Below, piece after piece: positions 11,138 through 22,439 of a stretch of 64,000 nucleotides of DNA. The stretch comes from Limonium bicolor (taxonomy: Eukaryota; Streptophyta; Magnoliopsida; Caryophyllales; Plumbaginaceae). The notes beneath the pieces were generated by a model that saw only the letters and a list, made by a program, of their open reading frames with translations, searched no databases and had not been told where the DNA came from. Made by a program: the position numbers and the translations under genes. The DNA is taken from the NCBI GenBank assembly GCA_023374045.1, contig CM041780.1:91415627-91479626 (forward strand), written 5' to 3'. Position 1 is the first letter of the stretch. Each line of letters starts with the position of its first letter.

Positions 11138-12468
11138 TGATAAGTGCGAAATATATCTATTTTTAGGGTTTAATTTTTCCTATTTTGATAACAATTCATG
11201 CCATATTTCTCACTTATCATATGCTTTTCCTTAGATTTATGTTTTGATGTGAACTGATACATTTTATGTGTCAAATACAGGTAAAAGTCATGAAATTGCA
11301 TTCTTCACTTCACTAGCTTCGCAACGCAACAAACGGAGAGCAAAACGGAGTCCAAACAAAGAATCTAGGCCCCGTTTGGACACAAGTCAAAAGTTGAAAA
11401 AAAAATCACGCGGAAAAGAGGTGTCCGAACGAGGCGAAATTTGCAGTCCTAATGTGGCGTTTTGATCAAAACAGAAGATAAAATTTCCATAAAACGAACG
11501 TTGTGCTCGCTGTTCCTATATATTGATGATGTTAAGGTTGCAAAGATTTACGTCCCAACACAGGACCCTTACACCTCCACATACAACACCAACATACATT
11601 ATCAACCATCATCATCCATCACCACTTCCACCGTATACCAGAATATCACCATTGTTACACCGATGTGAAGACAAAGTCGGAGCGGGGAGCCGGAGTCAAA
11701 CTTGCTAAGTGGAGTTTTCTCTACCCTTCCTCTTATTTTTTTATGTCGTTCTTTGTTACTTTTGTTATTTTTACATTTATGTTTGAGTAGTTAGACTAGC
11801 TCCCCGGATTGGGATAGCAAACTGAATCTTTATATTTATTTTGCAATCTTTTTACTAATTCAATAATACAATGGTTTAATTCCAGTTCTTCATGAGCTTT
11901 AATTCTCTAATCAATTATTAAAGCTATATTTGTAGTTTTCTAATCAAAATGTAGTGCTAAGATTAGTAAACAAGACATAGGAAGTTAAATCGGTTTAACG
12001 ACTAGAAGCATGGTTTGCATATAGGTTAATCTGTCTCCAATAGGAATTGGTTATAAAAGGATTGGCTAGAATTGACTTGGGCATGGTTTGCGGCTTGTTA
12101 TTTCTGCCAGTTAGGATTCGTTATACAGGGACCGGTCAATGGATTAATTAAGATTCCTGAGTTTATTGTAGAATTAGAGAGGAGTTTATTAATAGATTAA
12201 TAAAGTGAGGGTTTGTAGAACAATCCGGGGTGCTTCTTTAGATTTAAGAGTTTCAATCTTTATTTCTTTATCTAGTTTATTTTTACTGTTCTATTATTTT
12301 ATGTTAGTTTGTTGAGTCATTCTTTTTATTAAATTAAGTAAACCTAAAAAAGTGAAGTTTCCTGTTTTCTTAGTTTAATTTAGTTTCTCGGTTAGTAAAT
12401 AAATTGTCAATTAATTGAATGAGGTCCCTGATATTGACAACCCCCACTTATTTCACTATTCTGCAAAA
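11138..12468 (+). mobile_element. 3' LTR of the Athila-like element
   Basis: The LTR starts TGATAAGTGCGAAA directly after the purine tract and matches the 5' LTR from 12009 to 12468. Homology stops after GCAAAA at 12468; the last 46 bp present in the 5' LTR are missing and a gypsy gag-like frame begins. A TATATATTG near 11517 could be the U3 TATA box. ORFs at 11268-11708 lie in the LTR and are not genes. Confidence 0.85.
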
Positions 12469-12474
12469 GGTTAT

Positions 12475-13500
12475 GACAGTCGTTCAAGTCCCACTTGGCA
12501 TGAAGCTTCACATTCCAGTAACGAACGCTGACCCCTTCGACCATTTTGGCACGGGGTTCGTGGTCTTTCGTGATTTTTTCAGCCGTGGGTTGAGTATCCT
12601 TCCCTATCCGTTCGTCCTTGGATTACTATCACACCACCACAACACTCTCACCCAACTAAATCCCAATGCGCTGGGCTGTCTGCATGCGTTTCTGGTCGTC
12701 TGTTCTGAGAATCATATCGTACCTGATGCAAGGGAATTTGCGAATTTCTTCATCACCCGGGCAAATTCTTCCTTCACTCAAGAGGACATCTCTATCTCGG
12801 CAAGACCCGACTTTTCCTTCTTCCATCGCGTAAAATTGGAGCCAGACTGGGCCTCTAAGTGGTTCATCATCTATCCACCAACTGGGAGGTGTCTCGGCGT
12901 CACCCATGTTGGAGACTTATGAAAGGGAAACTAGTTACGTCCATGCTTAAGCCTAACTCTGAATCTGGCATATACGACGTCCTCAAGAAACTGAACCAAA
13001 CTCAAGTCCCCATTGTCAACTTTCTGACCAAAAAGAAGCTGAACGAAACCCAGAAGAATATCAACTGTACGTTCTTTTGCTCGTAACCTTTCTTACTCTT
13101 TATCTTGCATTTTGGCTTACTCTTTTTTATCGTAGATTTCTCACTTGTTGGCTCGAAGCTGTGTCTCTGGTACCTGTGGGAGCTTGTCAACTTTCGGAAT
13201 ATTGAGGACAAGACTAAGATTGTTACGTTGTCTTTTAGTGCTTCTTCAGCCCGGTCCAAGGGCCAAAGTCCCACTTACGCTACTAAAAGTGCTCTAGAAG
13301 GAAAAAAGCGTTTAGTTTTCAAGAAACACAAGCTTACCAAAGGAGGCGAGGAAGTTGAAGAGAGGAAAATAAGGTCGACCGCAAAAGATAAAGAAGAGTC
13401 GGCCCTTCCCAAGCACCCTTGTTTCTCTACAGATTTTTGGCCCTTGCTTAGCTTATTTTTGGACATCAATGGGTGGAGAAAAGATTGGAAATGTGAGTAG
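12475..13500 (+). pseudogene. Gypsy gag-like fragment (PF04195-like)
   Basis: The frame at 12475-12922 encodes a LHAFLVVCSENHIVPDARE region followed by ISARPDFSFF...WASKWFII. The same motif pattern recurs in the minus-strand fragment near 23.7-24.0 kb, so the two are one family. The signature (aromatic-Pro-hydrophobic block, then LHAF..LC.EN) recalls the 'putative gypsy type transposon' domain seen in plant retrotransposon proteins. The frame changes after 12920; a 12859-13086 frame continues as a lysine-rich stretch. After a plausible GT...AG intron (about 13069-13135) a basic segment (13140-13497) resumes with KKRLVFKKHK-like clusters. There is no upstream start: the copy is fused to a broken LTR at 12468. 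Non-functional. Confidence 0.55.
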
Positions 13501-14084
13501 AGCAAAAAAGATGAAGTTTTGAAGGTAAAGAGGTGAAGTAAAGTTAGAACACCATTGTTGACTTTTGGAGATTGATGATGGAGGAAGATGGAAGGTGGTT
13601 TCAACTGAGAAAAGAGAAAAGGGAGGGTGTGAGCTGACGGTAAGCATGGGAAAGAGTGAAAGGAAGAGTGTGAGAGAGTATTAGTAGAAAAAGTTTTATT
13701 TTTTTGGTAATAGGTGTGTAAGACTAGATGTACTTGTTGTCTTACTTTATTCACTTACTTTTGCTTTCTCCTTTTCTCCTTGCTGCCAAGTGGTGCTGTG
13801 TGAGTGGGTGTTTAAATTTCTTGTTTGATTGTAATGAGTGAAGATTGGTAATAATCTAGGTGTTAGGTGTGTAAGCTATATTGTACTTGTCTTCTTATTT
13901 TATGTGCTTACTTTTTGCTCTCTCTTTTTTACTCTTTGCAGCCGATTTTTCCTTATTTTTGGGGGGATAGTTTCAGATTTTGAGACTTAATATTGTAACA
14001 CTTAAATTTGTGTATTATGACTAGGTTTATGTGTTAGATTGTAACATATATTATTTCCTTATTCTAATGTGTATATATAAGTGG
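13501..14084. repeat. Non-coding; diverged 80-bp direct duplication
   Basis: GGTGTGTAAG(A/C)...TTGTACTTGT...TTTTGCT(T/C)TCTC occurs at about 13711-13790 and again at 13865-13945, the second ending in an intron-acceptor-like CTTTGCAG. Nothing else is recognisable. Minus-strand ORFs of 64-159 aa (13275-13754) are Ser/Phe-rich shadows. Confidence 0.6.
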
Positions 14085-15215
14085 TTATTGCACTTATAAT
14101 CTGGTTTGACTATATCAAATAATTTATATAATCTTATCACATTGTTTGTGATATTAGTACATTGTATTAATTTTAGGAGATGTTTGCTCCTTATTAATGT
14201 AACTTCCTTGGTTCATAATTCCATGTGTGGTTTGATGTCCATCTTGGACTATACATATTTATTTATGTATATATGTTTAGAGGTTGTAATATTCCTTAAT
14301 GAATATTGCTTCTTAGTCATTATCCTTTGATGATTAATCATGACAAATCTCTTCCATTTAATTAATCCCTTGTAATTTAGGGTAATTAATGTTTGGGGTA
14401 TTTAGTTATCATTTATTGTGATTACATGAAGTATACCATGTAATTTTATCACGTGATTTGTGATCTTTTCGTATGTATTAATGTACTACATGTTACATTA
14501 GTTTTAGGAGTTGTTTCCTCCTTATAAATGCTTCCTCTTTGGTCCATTATTTTATGCGAGACTTGGTGCTCATTTTGGTTTTTACATACTTGTTTGTATA
14601 TATATGTTTATATGTGATAAACTCCTTAATGAATTAAAGTTCATCCTTCCTAGTTATTCCTTGATTAAATCCTTTCTTTTAATTAATTCATGATTAATTA
14701 GTGTAATTAAGGTTTGGGGTATTTCAGAAGATGAAGATACTTACTTCAGTTCGGAAGGAGAAAGGGAGTGTAATTAAGGGAGTGTAAGAGAGTTGGTGAG
14801 TTGAAGTTCCCAAGGTAAGATGACCTTTATGCTTTAAGGAAGCTTTCTTCCTACGGATGACTATTTTCCCTCCAAAAACGTCCACATAAAGATATTTATG
14901 GGGTATGTTTGTCATTTGGTGACTTATAGCATTAAGGGTTCATAAGATGTACATTAGGACTTATTTCATATGTTCTATTGTAACCAATTTGATTACCCTG
15001 TCCTAAGGTGTATTTATTTGAGTTTTTTAGTGATTGGTATACTCACTATTCATCATGAATAGTTAAAGTATGTTCTTTGATTCACTCATGTCATTTGTGC
15101 TCTTAATTCATGAAATGATATCTTACATGTTACACCAACTTTATTGTTGGTTTCTTCTTATAATTACTCATACCTTAGTCCAATATTTTATCTAAGGTTT
15201 GATAACCATTTTGCT
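14085..15215 (-). repeat. Three diverged copies of a ~320-bp LTR-end segment
   Basis: Landmarks GGAG(A/T)TGTTT(G/C)CTCCTT at 14176 and 14507 and GTTTGGGGTATTT at 14391 and 14712 give a period of 321-331 bp. A third, partial copy lies at about 14960-15215. The second copy ends GGGGTATTTCA at 14726, which read on the minus strand is the TGAAATACCCC terminus also found at 24570 and 52530. I read this as a minus-strand gypsy LTR terminus duplicated in tandem. No gene is present. Confidence 0.55.
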
Positions 15216-15926
15216 CAAGCACAGCGTTCTCTTTTTCAAAAGCAGCCTTCCCTTCTGCGAGGACATCTTTCTTATGAGCAAGTACGCCTTTCTCTCGGTC
15301 CTGCGCGGCTCGAGCCGGCCCCAGTAACACTTCCAAGTCAGAAAGATTTTGCAACTGGTCACTTCTTTCTTGAACAAAACAATTACGTACTTGTTTCAAA
15401 GAAGTCTCCTTGGTCTCTAAGGGATGAATGTGGCCTTAAAGGGTAAAGATTGCATCCCTCAGTTTTCTCAGCCGAGCTTCGATCGTAATTGTCACATTGA
15501 CGGGTGCACTTCGACCGGGCCTTTTGCAGCTCCTGGTTTAAAGTTGTAGTCCGTCGCTTCACTTGGGTAGCGATTTCATCGTTTACAGTGTCAACATAGC
15601 TATTATGGACGGACCGAGACACCTCCAACTCCTCTTGAGCATTGTTAGCTCGACACTCCTCATATCGAAGCCAGGACTTTAGCCTATTGGTATGGACTTC
15701 CACATTCTGGGCCATGGCCATTGTCTAAAAAATAAACACACATAAGTAGAGTAAGCAAAAACATAGAGAAAATTTTACAAAAAAAGAAGGAGCACAAACC
15801 CAAAAGATTGACTGCCACATATAGTCGAGCCCCTCATCAAGGGGGTAGAATGACGCATAATGGCATCCGCTCTGCCATCTCCGATTCTCAGTTTTTCCTT
15901 AGCAGCCGTAATGGTGGGCACAAAGT
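15175..15926 (-). pseudogene. Coiled-coil fragment of a gypsy additional ORF
   Basis: Read on the minus strand, an exon from 15926 gives FVPTITAAKEKLRIGDG... to about 15810. A possible intron (GT near 15805, AG just before the MAMAQN segment at 15721) follows. Then come Glu/Gln/Ala-rich heptad-like segments (15721-15383 and 15399-15175), frameshifted relative to each other. The composition is a long coiled coil such as occurs at the C-terminus of gag-like or additional ORFs of Tat/Ogre elements. It may be the downstream part of the gene whose N-terminal part lies at 22440-24345, separated by the long LTR, but the flanks do not match base for base. Broken. Confidence 0.45.
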
Positions 15927-17965
15927 GTAGACACCAAAAATTCTCACCCCATAAAGCAAATTCCGAAATCATAAATGCAATAAGAGGGGTTATCGCCTTT
16001 CTTTTTTTCAAAATATATCAACATGCGTGCCAAACTGAAACCATCATTTTACGACAATATTTTAAACCAATTTTTCAAGCAGTTTAAAAGAATTCAATTT
16101 TCCAGAAATTTTCAAACAATAATTTGTTTTAGACTTACTCTTTTATTTATTTATCTATTTAGTTAGTTTCATTTTTATTTCCTTAGTCGTGGGCATTTCA
16201 TTTACTTTATTTTACTTATATTATTTTATCCTTTTTATGTTGTTATTTTGTAAGTAAAACATTTTATTTTTATTGACTACCCTTTTAGTCTTACTTTGCA
16301 TATATGTTTCTGATGATTTTACTCATATCGATTTATAGCTTTTATTTTCTCTCCCTCAATTTTGTATGAAGTTCTATTGTGGTGGTCCCTTTCCTTTCTC
16401 ATTTTCAGTGGACCAAGCTTGGGCTTAGCCCAGTATTCAGTCAAACTCAGCAGCCTAAACCCAAGCCCATTTTCTTCTTTTTAACCCATATCCAAATAAA
16501 GCCCAAGACCTTCCATTATACAATGACATCCCAAAAACCCTACTGTAGAGATTTTTTTGAGGCCAGCCGACAGAGACCCCGTTCTTTTTTCTGCTTCACG
16601 ATTCTTTGTCTTCATTCTCCGTCATCGTTCTCCGTCTTCGTTCTTCTTCCTTTTGACGATCTTCGTTTTTGTTCTTCTTCTTCTTCTTCAAAAAACCTTA
16701 AAAAAATCGAAACTCTAATCCTTCCCCTTCCTTTTTTACGGTAGCCGACTCTCATCATCTTCATCGACATTCTTCTTCTGATTCATTTTTTTTATCGGTC
16801 AACACACATCTCCCTTTTCCCATTCCCTTGTCGGACTTTGAGCGAAGAACCCGACAATCCGAAGAACTACACACTCTTGAATCCAAAGAAATCGAACCCA
16901 AAGAAAACACCTATTGAAATCTTCGAATCTCGTCCAAAATATCCAAGCACAAACCTCAGTCCATTGAAATTTCCATCTGAGCTTCCCTTCTGCCGGTTTC
17001 ATTCTTCCTCATTCATCAGTAGAGAAATCTCGCTCATATGTGCATTACTGGCACTCGACAAAGTCCCACGCCGGAGCAAAATGTGTGGTTTCGGGAAAAT
17101 CAGCCATTGGTGACCGCGAGCTACAGGGAAATCCCAATTGCTCTATCTCGATTATCCCTAATTCAAATCGGTTTCTAATTCATTAATTAACCGCATATCT
17201 GATGGCTTTGTTCCAAATGTGTTCCATATACAGTTTCTTTTTTGCTTGCCAAGTATGGATAATGTGATGTTTTTACTGCCGATTGTACTCACTGTGTTCC
17301 GGATTCACCACGAATCAGATTTGAACAAGCATGTTCTCCCCCTGGCAAGAATTCACTAAACTTTCTAGTTGTAATCTCTGCATTTTCTTTGCTATCTACT
17401 TTATGTCATTGTTTTTTCTTCTGTCGCTAATGTTCTGATCCTGGACAGAACGAACCCGTTTTGGGTAGGCTCGAAGGTTCATCTGGGTGCTGTTACTCCT
17501 TTTGGTTATTATTCATTTCGATGATGCAAAGGAGGTTGCAATTAGTTCCCCTTCATTTCGTTTACTAATCTCGAATCTACAGTGTCTTATTTGGATTCAT
17601 CACAGTCGTTACTCACTTGATTGCACTTGTAAATTGACGAGGTTTGCTGTTTCGGATGTATTTCGGGTTTAGTTGCAGGAGTTGATTAACTCCCCATCTC
17701 TATTGCTATTTTTCTCTAGTTTGAATGAATTTTCGGTTTGCTGGCTAATTGGGGTTTATTCTGATCATTCTGATTTGTCTCAAGCGGGGATGAATTTCTC
17801 TATGTCATTCCGACTGTCGGACTTCTGTGATTTGTTTCGATCCAAGTTACAGCTTGGCATGCTACACACTCGACTATTCCTCTGGTTCTATTTTTTGTTG
17901 GAGTGTCAATTGAAATATGATCATGTGTCGGAAGAGTTTACAAGGCCCGAATAAATCATAATGAG

Positions 17966-18262
17966 CTCGTTTGGGGAACAGCTTCCAGCAGCAGACAGCT
18001 TCTCAATTCCTAAAATCAGCAGGGTTCCACCAAACACCCAAAACCAGTAGCTGATAGCTTCTGCAAAATCATCAGCTGACAGCTTCTTAATTTTCAGCAG
18101 CAGGACCTAACAATTGTCTCTGCTTTTTAAAACCATCAACAGACGTTCCACCAAACACCAAAACTAGCAGCTGACAGTTTCTACAAAACCATCAGCAGAC
18201 ATCTTCTCAATTTCCAGCAGCAGGACCCAACAGCAGCCCTCAGCAGCTGTCCCCAAACGAAC
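17966..18262. mobile_element. MITE-like unit with CGTTTGGGGA ends
   Basis: The left end TCGTTTGGGGAACAGCT and right end AGCTGTCCCCAAACGAA are inverted. The interior is built of CAGCAGC...CAGCTTCT words repeated about every 70 bp. The ends suggest a hAT-type MITE, but I could not find a clear 8-bp target duplication. Confidence 0.5.
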
Positions 18263-20195
18263 CCAATATGGGTTTGTTACTTAATTACTGTATGGCCTGG
18301 CTATTGGTTGCGTGACCTTTGAGCTCGACCTGCCTGGTTGTCTCACGGGTACTTGGGTATGACGACTACTCTTTGATCACTTCTGATGTCTTTATCAGCC
18401 CTTCATGGCATATGTTGTTTGCTTGCCTGATGAATTTGTTGGGATTTAAACACCTCGATATTTAGTGGACCCGTCCGTTGTATTTACTTATTTTCTGGGC
18501 ACATGGGCCTGATCCATTACCTGCTTCATGGCCTCTTTGCGCTAAGTTCATTTGGCTGCTCAATCGATGGTTTTCTGGTTTGACCGAGGTACATACAATG
18601 CTGGTTAGACTTGCGGCTTGACTTGGGATCATGGAAAGTGCGCTTTGGGTCTACCTTCTATGGGTTTGGAAATTCTATCTCTTAATCTTTACTATAATTC
18701 AATTGCCTTCGATATTCAATTGCTCCCTGCGCATTGATAATGGTTTGGAAATCAGTTTGAAACTAGCACATGATTTGTCCCTTTTGCGCTTAGATAAGAA
18801 CATAGAATCGAGTGATAGCTGCCCTATGCTATAATTGTAGATAAATCACTCATTGACGGGATGCTCCTCATTAATTTTTCATCTTAGAGGGAAATGATAT
18901 AAACCCTTCTAGGTATGATCCCACATGACTCACAACTTCACCTCTTTGATACTACACTTTGGTTTGAGTCATAATCTAAGATGACAAATTAATTTGAGTA
19001 GCAACCCCAATGCTTGATTTATCCTACAATCCTTAGCATTTGTTGGCAGCTTAATACCCTTTTCTGTGTTCTCGGTTGGGGTGTGGAGATGATTAGATTG
19101 CCCCCTTTCCTCCCATTGAGAAGGGCCATATGATCCCATTGCACACACCCCAACCCTTTTACATTTCATTACTAATTTTTCTCGTACCTATTTGTTTTTG
19201 TTCTATGGCATGTACATATTGCTTGAGGAACGAGGTACTGCTGGATTAAGGAGCTGGGCCTTAGCTAGGACTATCGGGGTCTCCACTTCAAACACGTGTA
19301 TCGGTTGGTGCACTTCTTGCTGATCCTATCAGCTCAAGTGAGGCGGCGTCGATGCGACCCCCCATAGCAGCTTTTTATCTAAAAATTTTATTCGTATTTA
19401 TATCAATTTGTATTTCTTTTGTTGTTTTTACTTTCGGTTGCAATCTTACGATTTATTCATTATTGTGATTTCACCCCATGACCCTTGTATTATTCTCTTG
19501 CTTTCAACCTTTGTTTGACTATTGAAAGATAGTAAATAGTATAAGACTACCAATTGGTTAGCAACCCATACAATAGGACTCATCTTGTTAGTTTTTGAGA
19601 GTTTTTTATTTGAATAATTCTGATTCGCTACCTAGATAGCTTTGATGATTCGTTCTTGTATATATATTTCTCGTACTACTTCCGAAATTCATTTCATACG
19701 TACATGACGTAAGCTTTTAAAATCCATGTCAACATGTATATAATTGTTTAGACAGATTTTGAATTCTTTTCTTACATATATTTGTTTTATTCGGGTAGCT
19801 TTTAAAATCCATGTCTGCATGTATAGTTGTTTATATAGCCTTGGAAATTCATCATTCCTTGCCTATGATTTTGTAAGTGTATGGATTGATCCTGTTTGGG
19901 CCCATGTAACTCTTGGCCCAAATCTAATGTTCAGGTTCGGTCCATAACCAGCCAAACGGGTTGGAGTAGGTGGCCCCTAGAAAGCCCATTAGGTTGCCCA
20001 CTTAGTGGACCATTGAGGCCCACTTTAGAGAAGCCTTAGGTTTGGGTATTCTCCATGAATACGGGTCCTAGACACGGCCCATGTGAGGAATACTCGTTTC
20101 CCTTAAAATTTTCCAAACCATCCTCTAAAGACAGAATAAAATTTACAATCAATCTATCATCCAATTCCAAATCGATTTAAAAATCCAATGAGTCA

Positions 20196-20400
20196 AGTTC
20201 CACTTCAAATCAATCTCTCTCATACTCTCTCATCATACCCGCTTCAAATCAATCTCTTTCACATTCTCTCATCACACACTTCAAATCAAACTCTCTCATA
20301 CCCTCTCCTCAAACACACTCCAAAATCAATACCTCTCACACTCACTCATCATACACTCTTCAAAACCGATCCTCTCATACTCCGAAACCAGATATTCTTT
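20196..20400. repeat. Degenerate 'CTTCAAATCAATCTCT' repeats
   Basis: Four or five copies of a ~45-50-bp unit (CTTCAAATCAATCTCT...CATACTCTCTCATCA) in the long LTR. They create a 91-aa ORF that is not a gene. Confidence 0.65.
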
Positions 20401-20611
20401 ATGAATTCTTCAAAATCAAAGCTTTTCGCACCCAACATTAAATACCCTTCATATACTCATTAGACACACTTCAACCTCACAAAGCATTTGAAATGCTTCC
20501 AAAGGTTCTAAGATCAAACTTCAAACTCTTTCCAAACTCCAATTGTCTCATAGATCCAAATCATCTTCCAACTTCAATTTCAAAGGCCAAATCAAGCCCA
20601 ATTCTAAGCCC

Positions 20612-20768
20612 CAAATCCAGCTCATTCATAGGGCCCAACCCGGCCCAATTTCAAAGGTCCAATCCGGCCCACATTTCAAGGCCCAAATCCAGCTCATTCA
20701 TAGGGCCCAACCCGGCCCAATTTCAAAGGTCCAATCCGGCCCACATTTCAAGGCCCAAATCTGGCTCA
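20612..20768. repeat. 72-bp tandem repeat, two full units
   Basis: CTCATTCATAGGGCCCAACC starts at 20621 and 20693, exactly 72 bp apart, and a partial third unit follows to 20768. Because 72 is divisible by 3 the frames stay open, which explains the 163-aa and 120-aa ORFs here. They are not genes. The following 150 bp are (AATCC)n-like. Confidence 0.85.
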
Positions 20769-21064
20769 TTACCTCAATTCGATCCCGGTTTAGTTTCAAA
20801 TCCAATTCAACTTCAATTTCAATTCCGAATCAAATTCAAATTCAAATTCAATTTCAGTCCAATCCAATCCAATCCAATCCAATTCAATCCAATTCTGATC
20901 CATAATCAATTCAATTTCAATCCAACTCAATTCAAAATTCTCTTCATTCCCAATTCAATTCAACTTCATTTCAATCCCAAATAATTCCAAACATTATAAA
21001 TCTCAAACTCCTTGAAACTTCAAATTCTTTCAAACTCAAGCATCTCGAATCTCTAAAAGTCTCA

Positions 21065-21345
21065 ACAGCCCAATAGACTCGACCGTCTCAACAACTCAGC
21101 AGACTCGAACGTCTCAGCAGCTTAACAGACTCGACCGTCTCAGCAGCTCAACAGACTCGACCGTCTCAGCAGCTTAACAGACTCGACCGTCTCAGCAGCT
21201 CAACAGACTCGACCGTCTCAGTAGCTCAACAGACTCGACCGTCTCAACAGCTCAACAAACTCGACCGTCTCAGCAGCTCAACAGACTCGACCGTCTCAAC
21301 AGCTCAACAAACTCGAATGTCTCCGCAGTTCAACAGATTCGAACA
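21065..21345. repeat. 26-bp minisatellite, about 10 units
   Basis: The unit AGACTCGACCGTCTCAGCAG plus CTCAAC repeats with few changes through 21061-21345. Each unit holds a GACTCGACCGTC near-palindrome. It lies inside the long LTR. Confidence 0.9.
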
Positions 21346-22250
21346 TCTCAATAGACTCATCAAATTCAAACACTTCAAAAATCCTCAGCTCCTCAAAAAG
21401 CCGAACCTCTTGAAATTTGATAACCCTTTCAAGCCTCGAACATCTCACGGACCCGAGCGTCTCACAGACTTCATCATTTCAAGAATCTAAATTTCTCACT
21501 GAGTTGAGCATCTCACAGAATCTCACACCCCAAACTCCAAAGCGAACTAGACAATCTGTCAAACCTCACAAAAATGACCACAAAACCTCGTTGACCCTTC
21601 AAAGACCCAAAAGGTCAAAAGCCCAATTCCTTCAAAACCCCAAAACTCCCAAATCTTCAAAAAACCGTGAACTACGTAAGGTCTGATCTCAACAGGGAGT
21701 TGAGTACGTAGGCAGCCCATCTAGGGTGCGACCCCATTCCAAATCAAAAAACCCTTTTCCTACTGTGAGACGGTACTCATACCTCTCCAAGCATTCAAAT
21801 CTCTTCTGACTCACTTTAAACCCTCAAACCTTTAGACTTCGGGTCTTTTTCATCCACTTAACCAATAAACTTTCCCTCGATTTTTCTATCTACATTCAAT
21901 CAACTCTCAACCTATCAACCCTTTCATTTGGTGCTAGCTTGGCAGAAAAGCTCGCCTCATCCACTCTCTTTCTCTCTTCCTGTCCTAATCCTATCCTTGG
22001 CTTTTAAATGTGTCTCTCTAAAAAGGTTTTGAAAGAAGGAAATCCCGACAATTGGAGACCGAGGTTCCCTCGGGCACCAATCCGAAGTCGTGGTCGTTGC
22101 CACTTCTAAGGGGTGTAACCCAGTGCGAACCCATATAGAATCTCTACAAATGACCAGATAAGTCCTATCCATAGGCAACAATTTTAGAGTCAACCAACGG
22201 TTCTTAGAACCCTCCTTCCCTTCCTTCCTAGTATCTTAGGTCAAACTAGG

Positions 22251-22260
22251 TGGCGACTCT
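22251..22260 (+). other. Partial primer binding site
   Basis: TGGCGACTCT matches the first ten bases of the PBS at 4886, then diverges (AGTC). Together with the preceding ...GGTCA it suggests the 3' boundary of the long LTR. Confidence 0.45.
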
Positions 22261-22439
22261 AGTCAATTTTCGCCCTTAGGGCATAAGTCCGCGTGGAGCC
22301 CATCGAGAGCGGGTGTAGTGCACACTTGCACTCCCCTTTATGCTTTCTAGGAAAGACGGATGATTTAGTAGGTATTTGAGGGATGCCAGAATAACGAGTT
22401 TTCACCCTCCACAGAATGACATTTTAGGATCTAGGCTTT

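Larger units (their letters stand above)
15928..22243 (+). mobile_element. Very long LTR (~6.3 kb), Tat/Ogre-like
   Basis: The proposed start is TGTAGACACC at 15928. The proposed end is ...TTAGGTCA at 22243, eight bases before TGGCGACTCT (22251-22260), the same 10-mer that opens the tRNA-Arg PBS at 4886. Near its end it carries GAGTACGTAGGCAGCCC (about 21701), a stretch I associate with gypsy LTR 3' regions. It contains no gene: ORFs at 16379-17113, 17487-17954 and 20188-20984 are low-complexity or repeat-derived. It holds a MITE-like insertion and several minisatellites, listed separately. 22261-22430 looks like leader sequence but then breaks into a minus-strand element. Both boundaries are inferred; no second LTR is in the window. 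Confidence 0.45.

Noticed and set aside
13275..13754. 159-aa minus ORF, Ser/Phe-rich
   Set aside because: No family motif; antisense to the decayed gag-like fragment and spacer.
20188..20984. 91-, 120- and 163-aa ORFs, Pro/Asn/Gln-rich
   Set aside because: Produced by tandem repeats and AATCC-like low-complexity sequence inside a long LTR.
21061..21345. CRISPR-like regular array
   Set aside because: Units are contiguous 26-bp repeats without unique spacers, in a plant nuclear context.
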